Assembly (NCBI GenBank): GCA_033105485.1
Contig: CP136956.1
Location: forward strand, 434,001-498,000
Direction of reading: 5' to 3'
Source: LVI-A0039 sp033105485
GTDB taxonomy: Bacteria > Bacillota_I > Bacilli_A > UBA3375
DNA: 64,000 nucleotides
Part shown: one piece after another, positions 29,901 to 37,037 of the stretch
Numbering within the stretch: the stretch's first letter is position 1
Layout of the letters: each line of letters starts with the position of its first letter
Made by a program: the position numbers and the translations under genes
Notes under the pieces: model-generated
Told to the model about the DNA's origin: nothing
The model's input: only the letters and a program-made list of their open reading frames with translations
Databases searched by the model: none

Positions 29901-31054
29901 ATTTGAGATTTAGTTGTAGGCGCATTAGTAATTGTGGTTGTGTAATTGTTAGCAGTTAAATCTATTATTTCTGATTCGTCCATAACTACTACATCCACAG
30001 TAGTATTTGTTCTTGCACCTTCAGCATACCCATTTAAATGACTGTATTTAAATGTATAAGTTCCCGGTACATTACTATTGTATCCGCCGTCATCAATTAA
30101 ATCTTCTAAAGTTAAATCACTTGCAATATGAGTAACTTCATTATTAATAATCTCATAATACTTAGGATTAATTTTATCATGCACTTCTTTTAAACTAGTT
30201 CCAGTTTCTACGAAGTAAACTGGGTTATCGATCTTAATATTAGAATATGACTTTATTTTTGCTAATATTTTAATATTATTAATTATTAAATCATTGTTTG
30301 TACCACCATTTAATACCATTGTTAAAAAATTGTTATTCATATGTATATAATCTTGTACAATAGATCTTTTTTTAACATTTTTGGCATTTTCACTAAAACA
30401 GTTGTTTGATGTATCATCCTCAGGCATTGTACAATACGCAAAGTCAAATTGATCAGCACCAGGTAAACTATGAATAGTGAATGTATTTCGCATTATAGAA
30501 TCATTTATATACAAACTACTACCTTTGTTTGCACCATTAATTTTATATTTAAGGTATCCACGAGTATTACCTGTCTGTTCAAAGTACCACACAGATTCAT
30601 CAGTATTCACGCCTCCCCATTGAGCAGACTCATTATGTCGTAGATAATCAGGGCGCATGCTAACTTCAATTAACCCCCCTGTTGATAAAATTATAGAGTT
30701 TGGAGAAGCTGCTTTCTCCTCTAATGAAATACCAACTAAGATTTCATCTGATAAGTCAATCTCGAATTTTGATTCTATTTCACCATCTCCACTTATAGTA
30801 GAATCAATCAACACTTTACCTTCATCTGCAAGATATTTAACTTTTCCACTTTCTAGAGATGAATCACTAATTTTATAGTCATCCCATCTATCCAATTGCT
30901 GCATTGGTATAGATACTGTATCTCCAACACTCAACTGATTCCAGTCAATATCATGTACATCTTCAATAATATACTCTACACTTTCCGCATAATAAAATTC
31001 TACGGATGCAACAAATGCAAATAATATTAAAGTATAAATTACAAATTTTTTCAT
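20972..31054 (-). CDS. Giant repetitive cell-surface protein (~3,360 residues)
   Basis: The start is ATG at 31054 (GGAGG eight bases before), not the ATG eight codons upstream. Layout: signal peptide (KKFVIYTLILFAF, likely cut after FYYA); a unique N-terminal domain of ~250 residues; two Ig-like modules; about 16 modules of ~140 residues resembling DUF11/CARDB-type beta repeats, many opening with an acidic DGDNLLDP-like loop followed by GEx and an IxNxG strand; four Ig-like modules (residues ~2,690-3,060 by estimate); two more DUF11-like modules; a Ser/Asn/Glu-rich linker; and the tail MMSLLSTGKG, a hydrophobic helix and KRKFVK. The tail has the shape of a sortase signal, but the motif is LLSTG rather than LPxTG. 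Probably an adhesin or stalk. The acidic loops may bind calcium (inference). Confidence 0.85.
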   Translation of the reverse strand: MKKFVIYTLILFAFVASVEFYYAESVEYIIEDVHDIDWNQLSVGDTVSIPMQQLDRWDDYKISDSSLESGKVKYLADEGKVLIDSTISGDGEIESKFEIDLSDEILVGISLEEKAASPNSIILSTGGLIEVSMRPDYLRHNESAQWGGVNTDESVWYFEQTGNTRGYLKYKINGANKGSSLYINDSIMRNTFTIHSLPGADQFDFAYCTMPEDDTSNNCFSENAKNVKKRSIVQDYIHMNNNFLTMVLNGGTNNDLIINNIKILAKIKSYSNIKIDNPVYFVETGTSLKEVHDKINPKYYEIINNEVTHIASDLTLEDLIDDGGYNSNVPGTYTFKYSHLNGYAEGARTNTTVDVVVMDESEIIDLTANNYTTTITNAPTTKSQIKAMMGVKAIQGDEDLTESVKVSSYGGYDLANPQVGNYNVIFSVENSYGQKIYQNAWLKIVNDSNVENVSIDTQLIYDQSGDSKVSIDENVSYQVTITNNSNVYLNNALIEYDVNKNYFDLDTIANIEATDNVQVKINESTKKLDISFNSFEVGEQAVITFDVKALDNWYIYSENQELDHFMNYATLFYYDESVDYEIITELEDTAFGGFVNGFSLTDESGDNLITENEEVYVEHTFYNDSIYSLFTVEFNNEETVDKLTQDYAVDLKVESDKRELVEGIDYDVVGEEQIFIDEVVPSERITVSYTVLSTATFHNPGTLKMNVQSNIWIENRSALYSSEKLKDSIPLDLEKLVNYDISTKFKDSNDGFAAPNELIILEIDVKNTGLIDSNNNVITIDLEDINVVEDILSESMISVETSSSKAVKTAKLAGKGKFTLVDNQITINSISAGSSVKILVGLTVESIIDISNFNLQLDEKPVITESVNIKSNIYDEQSYEPEIEIDVMSNSSINEDLTFEESIGDGDGIIDPGEQFTLKLDLVNDGQVNLDHLLVDLDIDKNLAVSEYDVVPKYYVDDVVSEDYTITMVDGKKQIELTKFPVGQKSTIEITIVYGDSVSNQISKNEIHLNHKYLETIDIYGNLEVDLNNNRNINVDVVTDKVSVKPGDKVSYAIEIANDGLTTEENIIVKYNVDNKNLLINNIQNLMIVDSQNNVLTRNEDYIVTNDYITINKLEMNEKYTLTFDLSIANPMYIDYLLGEDYTIKSSVLTKFNFGLDFTNELEFTPDLSDYTITPDATFKTVNGDSVVRPKDFVEFKFTLENNMPVKLTNFKLQIDASDLALINFKLEVDSEDENLQYDVDNNQISFNALPSGEEITITATGQVTADFDTSETLDIKYDYSADFIESSSETLSIYKEIESYTSAALESSLISTSSGNMLVGPDEDLFIDLHLINTGLADIEHLSLEFSESSDFIESLELIEIVDETGKKLDASEYTFNKVIDSKTYMLDIDYMYVYKDYTIKLKASTLSDLEYQPNLEFVTTLSAKYIDEEERTQLQLDSNLLGQVGLEYNMTHNDSDGDNLLDPSETITFNVVLDNYGSVSYHQLIIREITNDSNLSEVINDLSVTQTDEFGVESSYGDYTQTDKSLVIDELVAHNKISVNYTLTAKEYFVKQEKVTSLIEVEFSELAGIAPIFTLSNDLKIDYKGNSSINTSATIANSNGMTSVLTGDTIEMNYNIENTGSTVLSDILIVTEYDDNINIDSVKIKSATIDDSNASSQLNLESGQITLDQLNPGEKAIITLEAKMLDKFDNSNLVTNEIKIRPIASVDNYVENTASINIDRSKLEQPKVTIENYEILYDDGDNLLDPNENVAVLIKVENQNDMAINNIVVDYSNYSNNYLSLSASSDSAIVNEAEKTIEKSMLKAKSSFTVELNAETKSKFNSDKFASIQNLISYEEFNDDQVDLNLEIDLDDNTSVETEMTLTDATLDNYASAGEIITIDYSLSNVGNRDLSNLLISDITTDKNINESITNIKLYIDDVEQTIAYSDEAIIIDQLNVGQTVNLKFDVVINSILQRPIFKIILFDIDIKLNATDSIESFNVDTHSQMRIDPSSSELKITTDLIEEVENNLIDKDEKLEYGIKVENTGVINLEQVSIDVEHTGILAVDSALEVYNSDMDLLTVNDDYTYDQENGIIKIENIEAKDNVTIILKSTAPSTFTSEDTLNYRTLVTHSELDNINVLDKYEFNTEGLHATKETMTINGVENDANMEQLINSQFDGVITLENNGMINERNVIVSLTSQSPNLDVNWLSFKVTKNGSSYTSSVIVQNSSDDGISLIIPEFNIGDTIKISVSTKIGGNIIDLYEDDTIIPVHVASEIVYDETYVKYPEYNGAFNKANISSTDLEATVAEKTYENGLINANELMEIEFVIKNDNYLQQDDVHLDVEYFDENIDINSIILESFVDQDGNSITADRYSWTPESLYIDYIPANTTYTVTFSWQILDQLELPPVENNYLQVIAMDLSSKQGLLVNDKQVAYAYDGKEDNVSYSLEYIGSQSALKPGDDIDILYTIENNGSVHNTNVRGYVDVYEDGGVDYEDVRKLELTRNNNQMSTDEFDYDNETHSVNIHDIYPGDEITLLVTYGISETPFDINQVIYSSHVIDATGKKIKKWLDPAPAIDLSGEKLYNLESSITYEDVDSNEVLSDGEEVTYTVDIFNDGTVNYSNLDVYIDLSDFDIGQFTYTAQYSNDAQELDFEQIKMTNNLLQLQLHHVLIDENIIIEVTFNANDPKLKNNAKVSVISSLDEQKSESSILGPEVDLDNQVDAATPYITGSEKAQINESEYLTDAQLLELFEIESNEIHMDGFERYVTVEHSIDYNQPATYDVIFTITDSQTPPQKAQFTGQLVVNDLQPVIESKDSVKVSKGEVITDFMTLLDVSATEITNGDLNAYVTFDDSNVNYNQVGSYEATLSVNDNENNIANKSIEVNVVNSLYPELAANDIYLTVDEASKITTDVEIMELMNVSAYNYDGTNLTNTVTITNDSNFIGSEYSNGDEFDITFMVKNSDQYSQSITQKITISDEDVKLTINSITPITIAKNEVVTLDDISNRANINASIFVNDELTKEEKLTSMYVTDSNLDFTSEGAYFVNYKYIDSEYDISASYIQQVNVVSNDTNDIDISVNFNDQLINPGDVIEGEIIIANNSQLDRSIDLVEVSTADTNVNGIEFLSNDSQKKLNNHNSKINNLALPHTSVVELRFKVNTNELFTYTNNINFITTIIIDGHILEQEDKVEVNENNVDIKIESKFSQDEYTINDKGTLVIDIKNIGTMDSNVSTIDLKKSLKNTEIKSIYVDNVLVEEKQNLEVKAKSSMQIEINFLVLSEIVFGEDILTFFNQLGNEISFKIPVVKYIVSTNDNNNQNGNETNELKKNSNNEEESDTTTIPYKMMSLLSTGKGIAIVLTSLFSILICIILVKRKFVK

Positions 31055-31078
31055 CACTTTTACCTCCAAAGCATACAT

Positions 31079-31268
31079 ATATTATAACACAGTTTTCATC
31101 CTCGTGTGCTTTTTGTGCCTTAAAAGTGTCGTAAAGGTGAAGAAGAAGTTGCTAATGTGTAGAAAAGAACACATTTCACACACATTCTTCGTTGTTCGAA
31201 TCATATAATCTTCTTAACGACTTCAAATTGTTAATTATAACAACTATAAATAAAGAGGTATGTGAATT
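31079..31268. promoter_or_regulatory. Promoter region of the giant gene, with an AATGTGT inverted repeat
   Basis: A TATAAT box lies about 25 bases before the giant gene's ATG on the minus strand. An inverted repeat AATGTGT (31154-31160) / ACACATT (31169-31175) with eight bases between lies about 100 bases upstream, preceded by a further GTGTGTG stretch. It may be an operator; no binder is known. Confidence 0.4.
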
Positions 31269-31297
31269 TAAAAAATCACTACAAAAGTAGTGACTTT
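31269..31297 (-). terminator. Terminator after the two-gene membrane protein unit
   Basis: TCACTAC-AAAA-GTAGTGA (31276-31293), followed by TTTTTT on the minus strand. Its stem is almost the same as those at 32547, 35852 and 54991. Confidence 0.85.
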
Positions 31298-31418
31298 ATT
31301 TATATATATATATACATGTTTCATAATGTTTTATTATCTGAAATACTGTCCTAGTTAAAAATTTGAAATATAGTTCTAATACCTGGCTTAAATAATTGCT
31401 TCAGTATTAAGAGCCACA
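31298..31418. other. AT-rich spacer, nothing identified
   Basis: Contains a TA-repeat stretch (about 31300-31315). No open frame or hairpin of note. Confidence 0.5.
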
Positions 31419-31544
31419 TTAATTCATTATTGCTTTAAAGATTGTAGTTAATACAATAAATGCTAGAACTAATACAACGGCAAACAACCCATATAGTTTG
31501 TGCTCTAGAGAGCGTAGTTTTGATGCTTTATTTTCCTTATCCAA
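31419..31544 (-). CDS. 41-residue membrane protein with TTG start
   Basis: A TTG at 31542-31544 follows the GAGGAG that forms the last codons of the upstream gene. The frame encodes a charged N-terminus (DKENKASKLRSLEHK) and one hydrophobic helix (residues ~19-37), ending at 31419. The spacing and coupling to the upstream gene argue that it is translated. Role unknown. Confidence 0.6.
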   Translation of the reverse strand: MDKENKASKLRSLEHKLYGLFAVVLVLAFIVLTTIFKAIMN

Positions 31545-31546
31545 TC

Positions 31547-32443
31547 TTACTCCTCATTTATCAACTTTGATAGATTGATCATTTTTTGATTAAAACGATA
31601 AATTTTTCTTCTTACTTTTGAATTTAAAGAATCATAACCGATATTGTAAATAATAAAAGGAACTTCTAGTTTTAATAATTCAATATCGCTCCTGATTTCA
31701 ATAATTTGATTACCTTTAAAAAGGAGAATAAGCTTCTCCCATTCCTCAACTGTATCAAACCATTGTTTAGATACATCTGTAATCTTTTTTATTTGTTCCT
31801 CAGTAATATCATCATTGTAAAAGACTCGCCCCTGATTCCCATTTTTTTTATTTAAATATAATTTATTTTCTTGAGATACTTGTATGTTATAAACTAAATA
31901 ATTTTTGTTTTTATACAAAGTCCAAGTATCTCCGAAGTCAATATTTTCAAAATTATAAGTAATTGCAAAACCACTAAAGTCATGATAGATTTTTGTTTTT
32001 TTACCATCTCCACCTTTAACTTGATAGCGGATTTTATCAATGTAATACTCTAAACTAATATCCTCTAGTTTCCCATGTAAAATTTTAGTTGCCAAGTATG
32101 CACGAGAACGATTACTAATATTACAAGTTGGTAAACTGTTGATTGCCTCTTTTGGAATATACTGACCTGTGTTCAACTCATCTAATTCAATATTATTTGC
32201 TAAATAAAATTCTTCATTTTTTAAGTGAACATATTGGTGCATAACCTTATCATTTAACAATAAAATTACTATCATAATGATAAGTGGAACAAATATGTAA
32301 ATTACTAAAATCGGATCCTCGTCTAGTGCATGAGCAATATCAGCTCTCCAGATGGTGAAAACAAGAAAATAAGTTAACCCCGAAGTAATAACTGTAATAA
32401 TATTAATTGCATTATAAATAATAACTTGTTTATTGTAGCGCAT
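31547..32443 (-). CDS. Membrane protein of unknown function, possibly DUF3137-like
   Basis: A 298-residue protein with two N-terminal membrane helices (~9-30 and ~44-64), then a soluble cytoplasmic-looking domain with mixed strands. The arrangement (two helices, then a domain with GFAITYNFEN and VFYNDDI strands) resembles DUF3137 proteins, but the match is weak and no catalytic motif is visible. The last codons supply the ribosome site for the 41-residue protein downstream, so the two are coupled. It lies between the giant surface protein and the Bce module, without evident functional link. Confidence 0.6.
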   Translation of the reverse strand: MRYNKQVIIYNAINIITVITSGLTYFLVFTIWRADIAHALDEDPILVIYIFVPLIIMIVILLLNDKVMHQYVHLKNEEFYLANNIELDELNTGQYIPKEAINSLPTCNISNRSRAYLATKILHGKLEDISLEYYIDKIRYQVKGGDGKKTKIYHDFSGFAITYNFENIDFGDTWTLYKNKNYLVYNIQVSQENKLYLNKKNGNQGRVFYNDDITEEQIKKITDVSKQWFDTVEEWEKLILLFKGNQIIEIRSDIELLKLEVPFIIYNIGYDSLNSKVRRKIYRFNQKMINLSKLINEE

Positions 32444-32537
32444 ATAAACTCCCTTATATAATTATATTATAGCATAATCAACTAACAAGCCAACTTCAGA
32501 TATTAATAAGCGCACATTATATTTTCTTCTTGTTAAT

Positions 32538-32567
32538 TTAAAAAGACCACTACAAAAGTAGTGATCT
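32538..32567 (-). terminator. Terminator of the bceAB-like operon
   Basis: CCACTAC-AAAA-GTAGTGA (32547-32564), followed by TTTTT on the minus strand, about 60 bases beyond the permease stop. Confidence 0.85.
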
Positions 32568-32624
32568 ATTATTATACGTACAAGATTTATAATGAAATAG
32601 CATAGCTATTCATTCCTTGTATAG

Positions 32625-34706
32625 TTACTTTATAATTTTCTTAATTAGTGTACTTCTAATAAACAGGTAGAATAGAATATCGTAGATAATAAATACTACA
32701 TACATCACTAGAACAATTAATGTTAGTTCACGTACTACTTGCTCTGGTAAGTTATGGAAGAATGCATATGTATATAATAGTCCTATTCCTCCACCTAATA
32801 CTAGCGGGGTAAAAAAGATAAATCCAGTATGACTTTTAATGTACTTTTTACATTCATTATCATTAACTCCAATTTTCTTAAATAGTTTAATTTGCTCACG
32901 TTCGTAATCTATATCATTTACAAGTTTATAATATAGAACTACACTTGAAGCAATTAAGAATAGAATGCTGATAAATGTCATTGTAAAACTAAACATCGCC
33001 ATTGCTTTATCTGTTTCTTCTACTTTAAGGTCTTTACAAATTGGCTGGTAAGCTTCAACCGTATCGTGTTCTACACGCTCAGGCATTGACAACTGCCAAC
33101 TGTCAGGAGCATTGTTAATTACTTTTAGTTCATCTTTTAAAGATGTACAGAATGTTTGTTGATCTACTCCAGTAACATTAAATAATTGTATTGTACTAAT
33201 TTCCGGGTTTTTAATTTGATCATATACACTATCATCAATAATACTTGCATTTACTGTTTGGAATTCAATTTCTCCATAGCTGTCAATGAAGTCATAGAAC
33301 ATCGCACTAGTATTTTCTTTGCTAAACTCAAATACTTGGATGTCATTGTCCTTGGCAGTTTGTAAGAACTCATCTAGGCTTGGGTCACTACTTCTAATTG
33401 TTGTTGCTGTATTTAATCCCTCACTATAGTTTTGAGTTGTTAAGTATGTATCAAAGTTAATGTCAATTTGATCAAAGTTTAAATCGTCATTTCCCACTAT
33501 TAATAATTCTTCTGGTTTAACATCGATATCTTCTTTAAAAGCCCTATTGAATTCACTTTCGGAAATTATCATTGTTGTCATTCCATAGTAATAAAACCAG
33601 TTTGGTTGATTACGATAAATTTGACTAGAAGCAAAATCATAAGTTACATAGTCAGTAATTTCTCCACCACTTGCTTCTACCATTTGATTAATTTGATCTT
33701 TACTAATATTATTATACTCAGACGTAGACTCAATCATATAGTCGTAAGGCAGAACAGTATTCATAATTTTAGTTCCACCAACTTTAAATGATACTTGAAT
33801 TCCCATGAATAAGATTGACATTCCCATAAGAAGCGTAATTAGAAATAACGTTGTCTTATACGTTGTGAATGAGTATTTCAAGTTTGATAGTAATAAGATA
33901 TTACGATTATAGTACTTTTTATTTTTTGATATTAAATTAACAATGAAATCAAGTCCTGATGCTAGTACTAAATAAAGCGAACTAAACTGAACAAAGATAC
34001 TTATAAATATTGCTTCGGTTGTGTATTCATTTAATTCAGATACTAAATCATTATCAGTGAAGATTAAGTAGATAATAATTGTTGATACAGTAAATAAGAT
34101 TACTCCAAGCGCTCCTAGAATTGTACTTGGTTTCTTCATCCCTTTAGTCTTATCGGCGATTGTAATACTTCTAATATTTGTTTTCTTAATGAAAATAACC
34201 GAGTAAATAATATTACAAATGAAGACAATTAGAAATACACCGAGTCCTAGTAAGAATGAGTACTTATCTAAATAGAATAAGTCATCCATTTCTAGTACAT
34301 TACCTAGTATTAAATAGAATATTCCCGAGAATAGCAATCCACTAATCATTCCAATAATAACTGATATTAACATGATAACTGTATTCTCAAGTAATATCAT
34401 TTTTGTTAGATTGAGCTTAGTCATTCCTAGTGTTAAATATACCCCAAGTTCTTTACCACGGGTCTTTATGAAATAAACACCAGTGTATGAAATGAAGATG
34501 ATACTAAATAGTAATATTGAGATAACACCAATATATACGAAGTCCATGACACTGCTTAGGATTGGGTCTTCATTAATCTTTGGGTTAAAGATAATACTAC
34601 CATATGTAAATAGCATACTAATTACAAATACATTGACGAATATATATGATGTAAACTTAGTTATATTATGCTTTAGATTTTTTAAAATAATATGTGAGAA
34701 TGTCAT
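32625..34706 (-). CDS. BceB-like ABC permease (peptide antibiotic detoxification/sensing)
   Basis: A 693-residue FtsX-superfamily permease with the BceB layout: about ten membrane helices, four near the N-terminus, four in the middle before a large extracellular domain of ~220 residues (~315-535), and three near the C-terminus. BceB-type permeases free lipid II-cycle intermediates from antibiotics such as bacitracin and also act as the sensor for the partner kinase. Its ATG overlaps the ATPase stop (TAATG). The target peptide cannot be predicted from the extracellular domain. Confidence 0.9.
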   Translation of the reverse strand: MTFSHIILKNLKHNITKFTSYIFVNVFVISMLFTYGSIIFNPKINEDPILSSVMDFVYIGVISILLFSIIFISYTGVYFIKTRGKELGVYLTLGMTKLNLTKMILLENTVIMLISVIIGMISGLLFSGIFYLILGNVLEMDDLFYLDKYSFLLGLGVFLIVFICNIIYSVIFIKKTNIRSITIADKTKGMKKPSTILGALGVILFTVSTIIIYLIFTDNDLVSELNEYTTEAIFISIFVQFSSLYLVLASGLDFIVNLISKNKKYYNRNILLLSNLKYSFTTYKTTLFLITLLMGMSILFMGIQVSFKVGGTKIMNTVLPYDYMIESTSEYNNISKDQINQMVEASGGEITDYVTYDFASSQIYRNQPNWFYYYGMTTMIISESEFNRAFKEDIDVKPEELLIVGNDDLNFDQIDINFDTYLTTQNYSEGLNTATTIRSSDPSLDEFLQTAKDNDIQVFEFSKENTSAMFYDFIDSYGEIEFQTVNASIIDDSVYDQIKNPEISTIQLFNVTGVDQQTFCTSLKDELKVINNAPDSWQLSMPERVEHDTVEAYQPICKDLKVEETDKAMAMFSFTMTFISILFLIASSVVLYYKLVNDIDYEREQIKLFKKIGVNDNECKKYIKSHTGFIFFTPLVLGGGIGLLYTYAFFHNLPEQVVRELTLIVLVMYVVFIIYDILFYLFIRSTLIKKIIK

Positions 34707-35470
34707 TAGTCTTCACTTCCTAATGCACTTTGTAATTCTAAGATTTGATCGAAGAACTGAGTTCTAGTTGCTCCTGTCTCACGGTCAACTACAAAGTTTA
34801 CTTTCCCATCTTTAATAAATAATATTTTATTACAATATGATGCAGCGTATGGATCGTGCGTAACCATTAGAATTGTTGAATTCATTTCCTGGTTAATGTT
34901 AGCTAGCATTTCCATTGTTTGCTTAGAAGACTTACTATCAAGATTCCCTGTTGGTTCATCAGCAAAACATACAGCCGGATTGTTTACTAATGCACGTGCA
35001 CTTGCAACTCTTTGCTTTTGTCCACCTGATACGTGGAATTGATATTTAGCTGACAAATCATTAATACTTAAATAGTCCATTACTTCGTCTACACGTTTTT
35101 CAATAAAGTTTACATCTTTACCATCTAAGATAAGTGGTAATGCAACATTTTCACGCATTGTAAGACTGTCTAATAAATTGAAATCTTGGAATATATATCC
35201 AATCTTTTGACGTCTAAATGTTGCTAACTTACTATCTTTTAATTCAGCAATGTTCTCACCATCAATGATTACTGTCCCACTTGTTGCACGGTCAATCCCA
35301 GATAAGATATTTAATAGTGAAGTTTTACCACTACCACTTGCACCCATGATTGCAACAAATTCCCCTTCTTTAATTTCAAAACTAATTTCATCCAGAGCTT
35401 TATATTCTGTTGCTCCCTTAAATGATGAATATACTTTTGATACATTTTCTACTTTAATTTTAGTTTTCAT
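34706..35470 (-). CDS. BceA-like ABC ATPase
   Basis: A 254-residue MacB/BceA-type ATPase with Walker A GASGSGKTS, signature HVSGGQKQRVASARAL and Walker B CFADEPTGNLDS. The histidine switch is in MVTHDPYAASYC. It drives the BceB-like permease encoded directly downstream. A BceR-type box and a TATAAT promoter lie upstream, consistent with induction by the response regulator at 37018-37689. Confidence 0.93.
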   Translation of the reverse strand: MKTKIKVENVSKVYSSFKGATEYKALDEISFEIKEGEFVAIMGASGSGKTSLLNILSGIDRATSGTVIIDGENIAELKDSKLATFRRQKIGYIFQDFNLLDSLTMRENVALPLILDGKDVNFIEKRVDEVMDYLSINDLSAKYQFHVSGGQKQRVASARALVNNPAVCFADEPTGNLDSKSSKQTMEMLANINQEMNSTILMVTHDPYAASYCNKILFIKDGKVNFVVDRETGATRTQFFDQILELQSALGSED

Positions 35471-35540
35471 ACTACTCCTTTTACTTCTCTATTATACAAA
35501 ATAAAGTTAAACCGAAAAATCGATTTAACTTTCATTTATA

Positions 35541-35554
35541 TTACATTTTTGTAA
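35541..35554. promoter_or_regulatory. BceR-type operator upstream of bceA
   Basis: The minus strand reads TTACA-AAAA-TGTAA, a perfect inverted repeat matching the TnACA-N4-TGTAA box described for BceR-like regulators. It lies 71 bp from the bceA start, upstream of a TATAAT box at about 35491-35496. Confidence 0.75.
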
Positions 35555-35593
35555 GATAGCCTAGTTTCGAAATTTTATAGACTATTGTTAATT

Positions 35594-35840
35594 TTATATG
35601 TTTTTTTGTTGTCTGCCAACTACTGGCACCCGAAGTCTAGTTTGTATCAGATTATTGTAGAGCATATTCTCCATGTTCAGTTCATTATGTTTTATATTAT
35701 AACATATGATATTTTTCACTATAAATACTACTACTTCTATTTGACTTATTGAAATCAAGGATGAATAGAGCAAACTTATACTCATACAAATGAAGAGACA
35801 AAATAAATAGTATCAACATGTTTTAAGTGAATGACTTAGA
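35594..35840. other. Intergenic stretch without a convincing gene
   Basis: It contains a TGCCA/TGGCA hairpin (near 35617-35631) and a 63-codon minus-strand frame that lacks a ribosome site and resembles nothing known. Treated as non-coding. Confidence 0.5.
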
Positions 35841-35844
35841 GATG

Positions 35845-35904
35845 AAAAAAACCACTACTATTGTAGCGACTTTCTTTCAATTTTGAGGAATCCCCTCGAT
35901 CTAT
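35845..35904 (-). ncRNA. ~60-nt small RNA or attenuator between bceS and bceA
   Basis: A strong minus-strand promoter is followed within about 60 bases by an intrinsic terminator (GTCGCTAC / GTAGTGGT, then six T; plus 35845-35870). The short transcript would carry a GAGG/CCTC hairpin (35885-35897) and no open frame. It could be a free small RNA or a leader that controls read-through into bceAB. Confidence 0.5.
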
Positions 35905-35910
35905 AACTTT

Positions 35911-35939
35911 ATTATATCAAAAATGCTAATGAGTGTAAA
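35911..35939 (-). promoter_or_regulatory. Near-consensus promoter of the small RNA
   Basis: TTTACA (35939-35934), a 17-bp spacer and TATAAT (35916-35911) on the minus strand, with TGA directly before the -10 box, an extended -10 form. It is among the best sigma-A-type promoters in the window. Confidence 0.75.
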
Positions 35940-36080
35940 TTTCTCACTATAAAAAGAGCGCTTTAGTTTTATTTTACCACGAATAATACTAGTCACTTCA
36001 TCACTAGAATCTTCATAATATTTGTATGTGAATAATAGATTAGTACAAATGATGAAATATAATAATATGCACTGTCCAAT

Positions 36081-37037
36081 CTACATTTTTGTAAGGAATC
36101 TAAGTTTGAACTCACTTCCGTTTCCGACAGTACTATCGACTGTTATTTCTATGTCTAATATTTCACTTACTGTTTTAACCATACTTAATCCAATACCAGT
36201 TGATTGACTATTGTCACGACCATTAGTTCCCGTATAGAATAATTCAAAGATACGATTAAGTTCTTGATTAGGGATTCCAATACCATGGTCACGAATAATA
36301 AGGCAATTGTTACTAATCTCAAACTCGATATTACTATCAACACTGCTATATTTAATAGCATTTGATACTAGTTGTTCAAGCATATATTTAAACCATTTAC
36401 GATCAGTGAATACCGTAACCTCACTGTCACTAATCACCTTCGGATAAATTTGATTGTATATGAAACTACTTTTATTATCATTTATAACTTCGGTTACTAG
36501 TTCGTTTAAACTATATTGTTTCGGCATATAATCTGATGCAGCTCTATCTAAACGTAAAACATTAAGGGACTGTTCTAATTGTAATTTAAGTTTTTCATTC
36601 TCACTGCGAATATCTTCTATGTTAACTACTTCTCTTGAACTTGCTAATTCAATCACTGCAACACTTGTTTTCATATTATGAACAAACTGTGATAATAATT
36701 GTTCATTACGACTAATACGGTTGTGCATATCAATAATCTCAGCTTTATACTGATCATGAATATCATCAATAGTATTTAAGTACAAGTCATCAATACTATC
36801 TTGATTATAATCAACAGTATAGTCTGCAATTGTTAGGTTATTAATCTCACTACTAACTTTAGCAAACTTGATGTATTTAATTGCTAAGTATAGACATAAT
36901 ATAACTATACTTAGAATTAACGGATAGATAATACTATTAAAATTATCATTTAATCCATATACAAGCAGGATAACGAAAGTATTAAGTATATAGAAACCAA
37001 TAGCAACTTTCTCATTTCTAATTAAGGACAAGAGCAT
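36081..37037 (-). CDS. BceS-like intramembrane-sensing histidine kinase
   Basis: A 318-residue kinase with two N-terminal membrane helices (~8-28 and ~34-55) and almost no extracellular loop, typical of BceS kinases that sense through the BceB permease. H-box FVHNMKTSVAVI, N-box SNAIKYS, G1 DHGIGIP, F-box FELFYTG and G2 GIGLSMVK are all present. It overlaps the response regulator gene by 20 bases. After the TAG stop the frame remains open for a further 59 codons. Confidence 0.92.
   Translation of the reverse strand: MLLSLIRNEKVAIGFYILNTFVILLVYGLNDNFNSIIYPLILSIVILCLYLAIKYIKFAKVSSEINNLTIADYTVDYNQDSIDDLYLNTIDDIHDQYKAEIIDMHNRISRNEQLLSQFVHNMKTSVAVIELASSREVVNIEDIRSENEKLKLQLEQSLNVLRLDRAASDYMPKQYSLNELVTEVINDNKSSFIYNQIYPKVISDSEVTVFTDRKWFKYMLEQLVSNAIKYSSVDSNIEFEISNNCLIIRDHGIGIPNQELNRIFELFYTGTNGRDNSQSTGIGLSMVKTVSEILDIEITVDSTVGNGSEFKLRFLTKM

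Noticed and set aside
31091..31105. Third GAGGATGAAAA motif on the minus strand
   Set aside because: It differs after the shared core and lacks the palindrome and the following terminator seen at the other two sites.
35594..35785. 63-codon minus-strand frame between bceA and the small RNA
   Set aside because: No ribosome site, atypical composition and no recognisable motif.
36085..36098. Second BceR-like box TTACA-AAAA-TGTAG
   Set aside because: It forms the last codons of bceS and is one base off the palindrome; no promoter for a downstream gene lies at the right distance.
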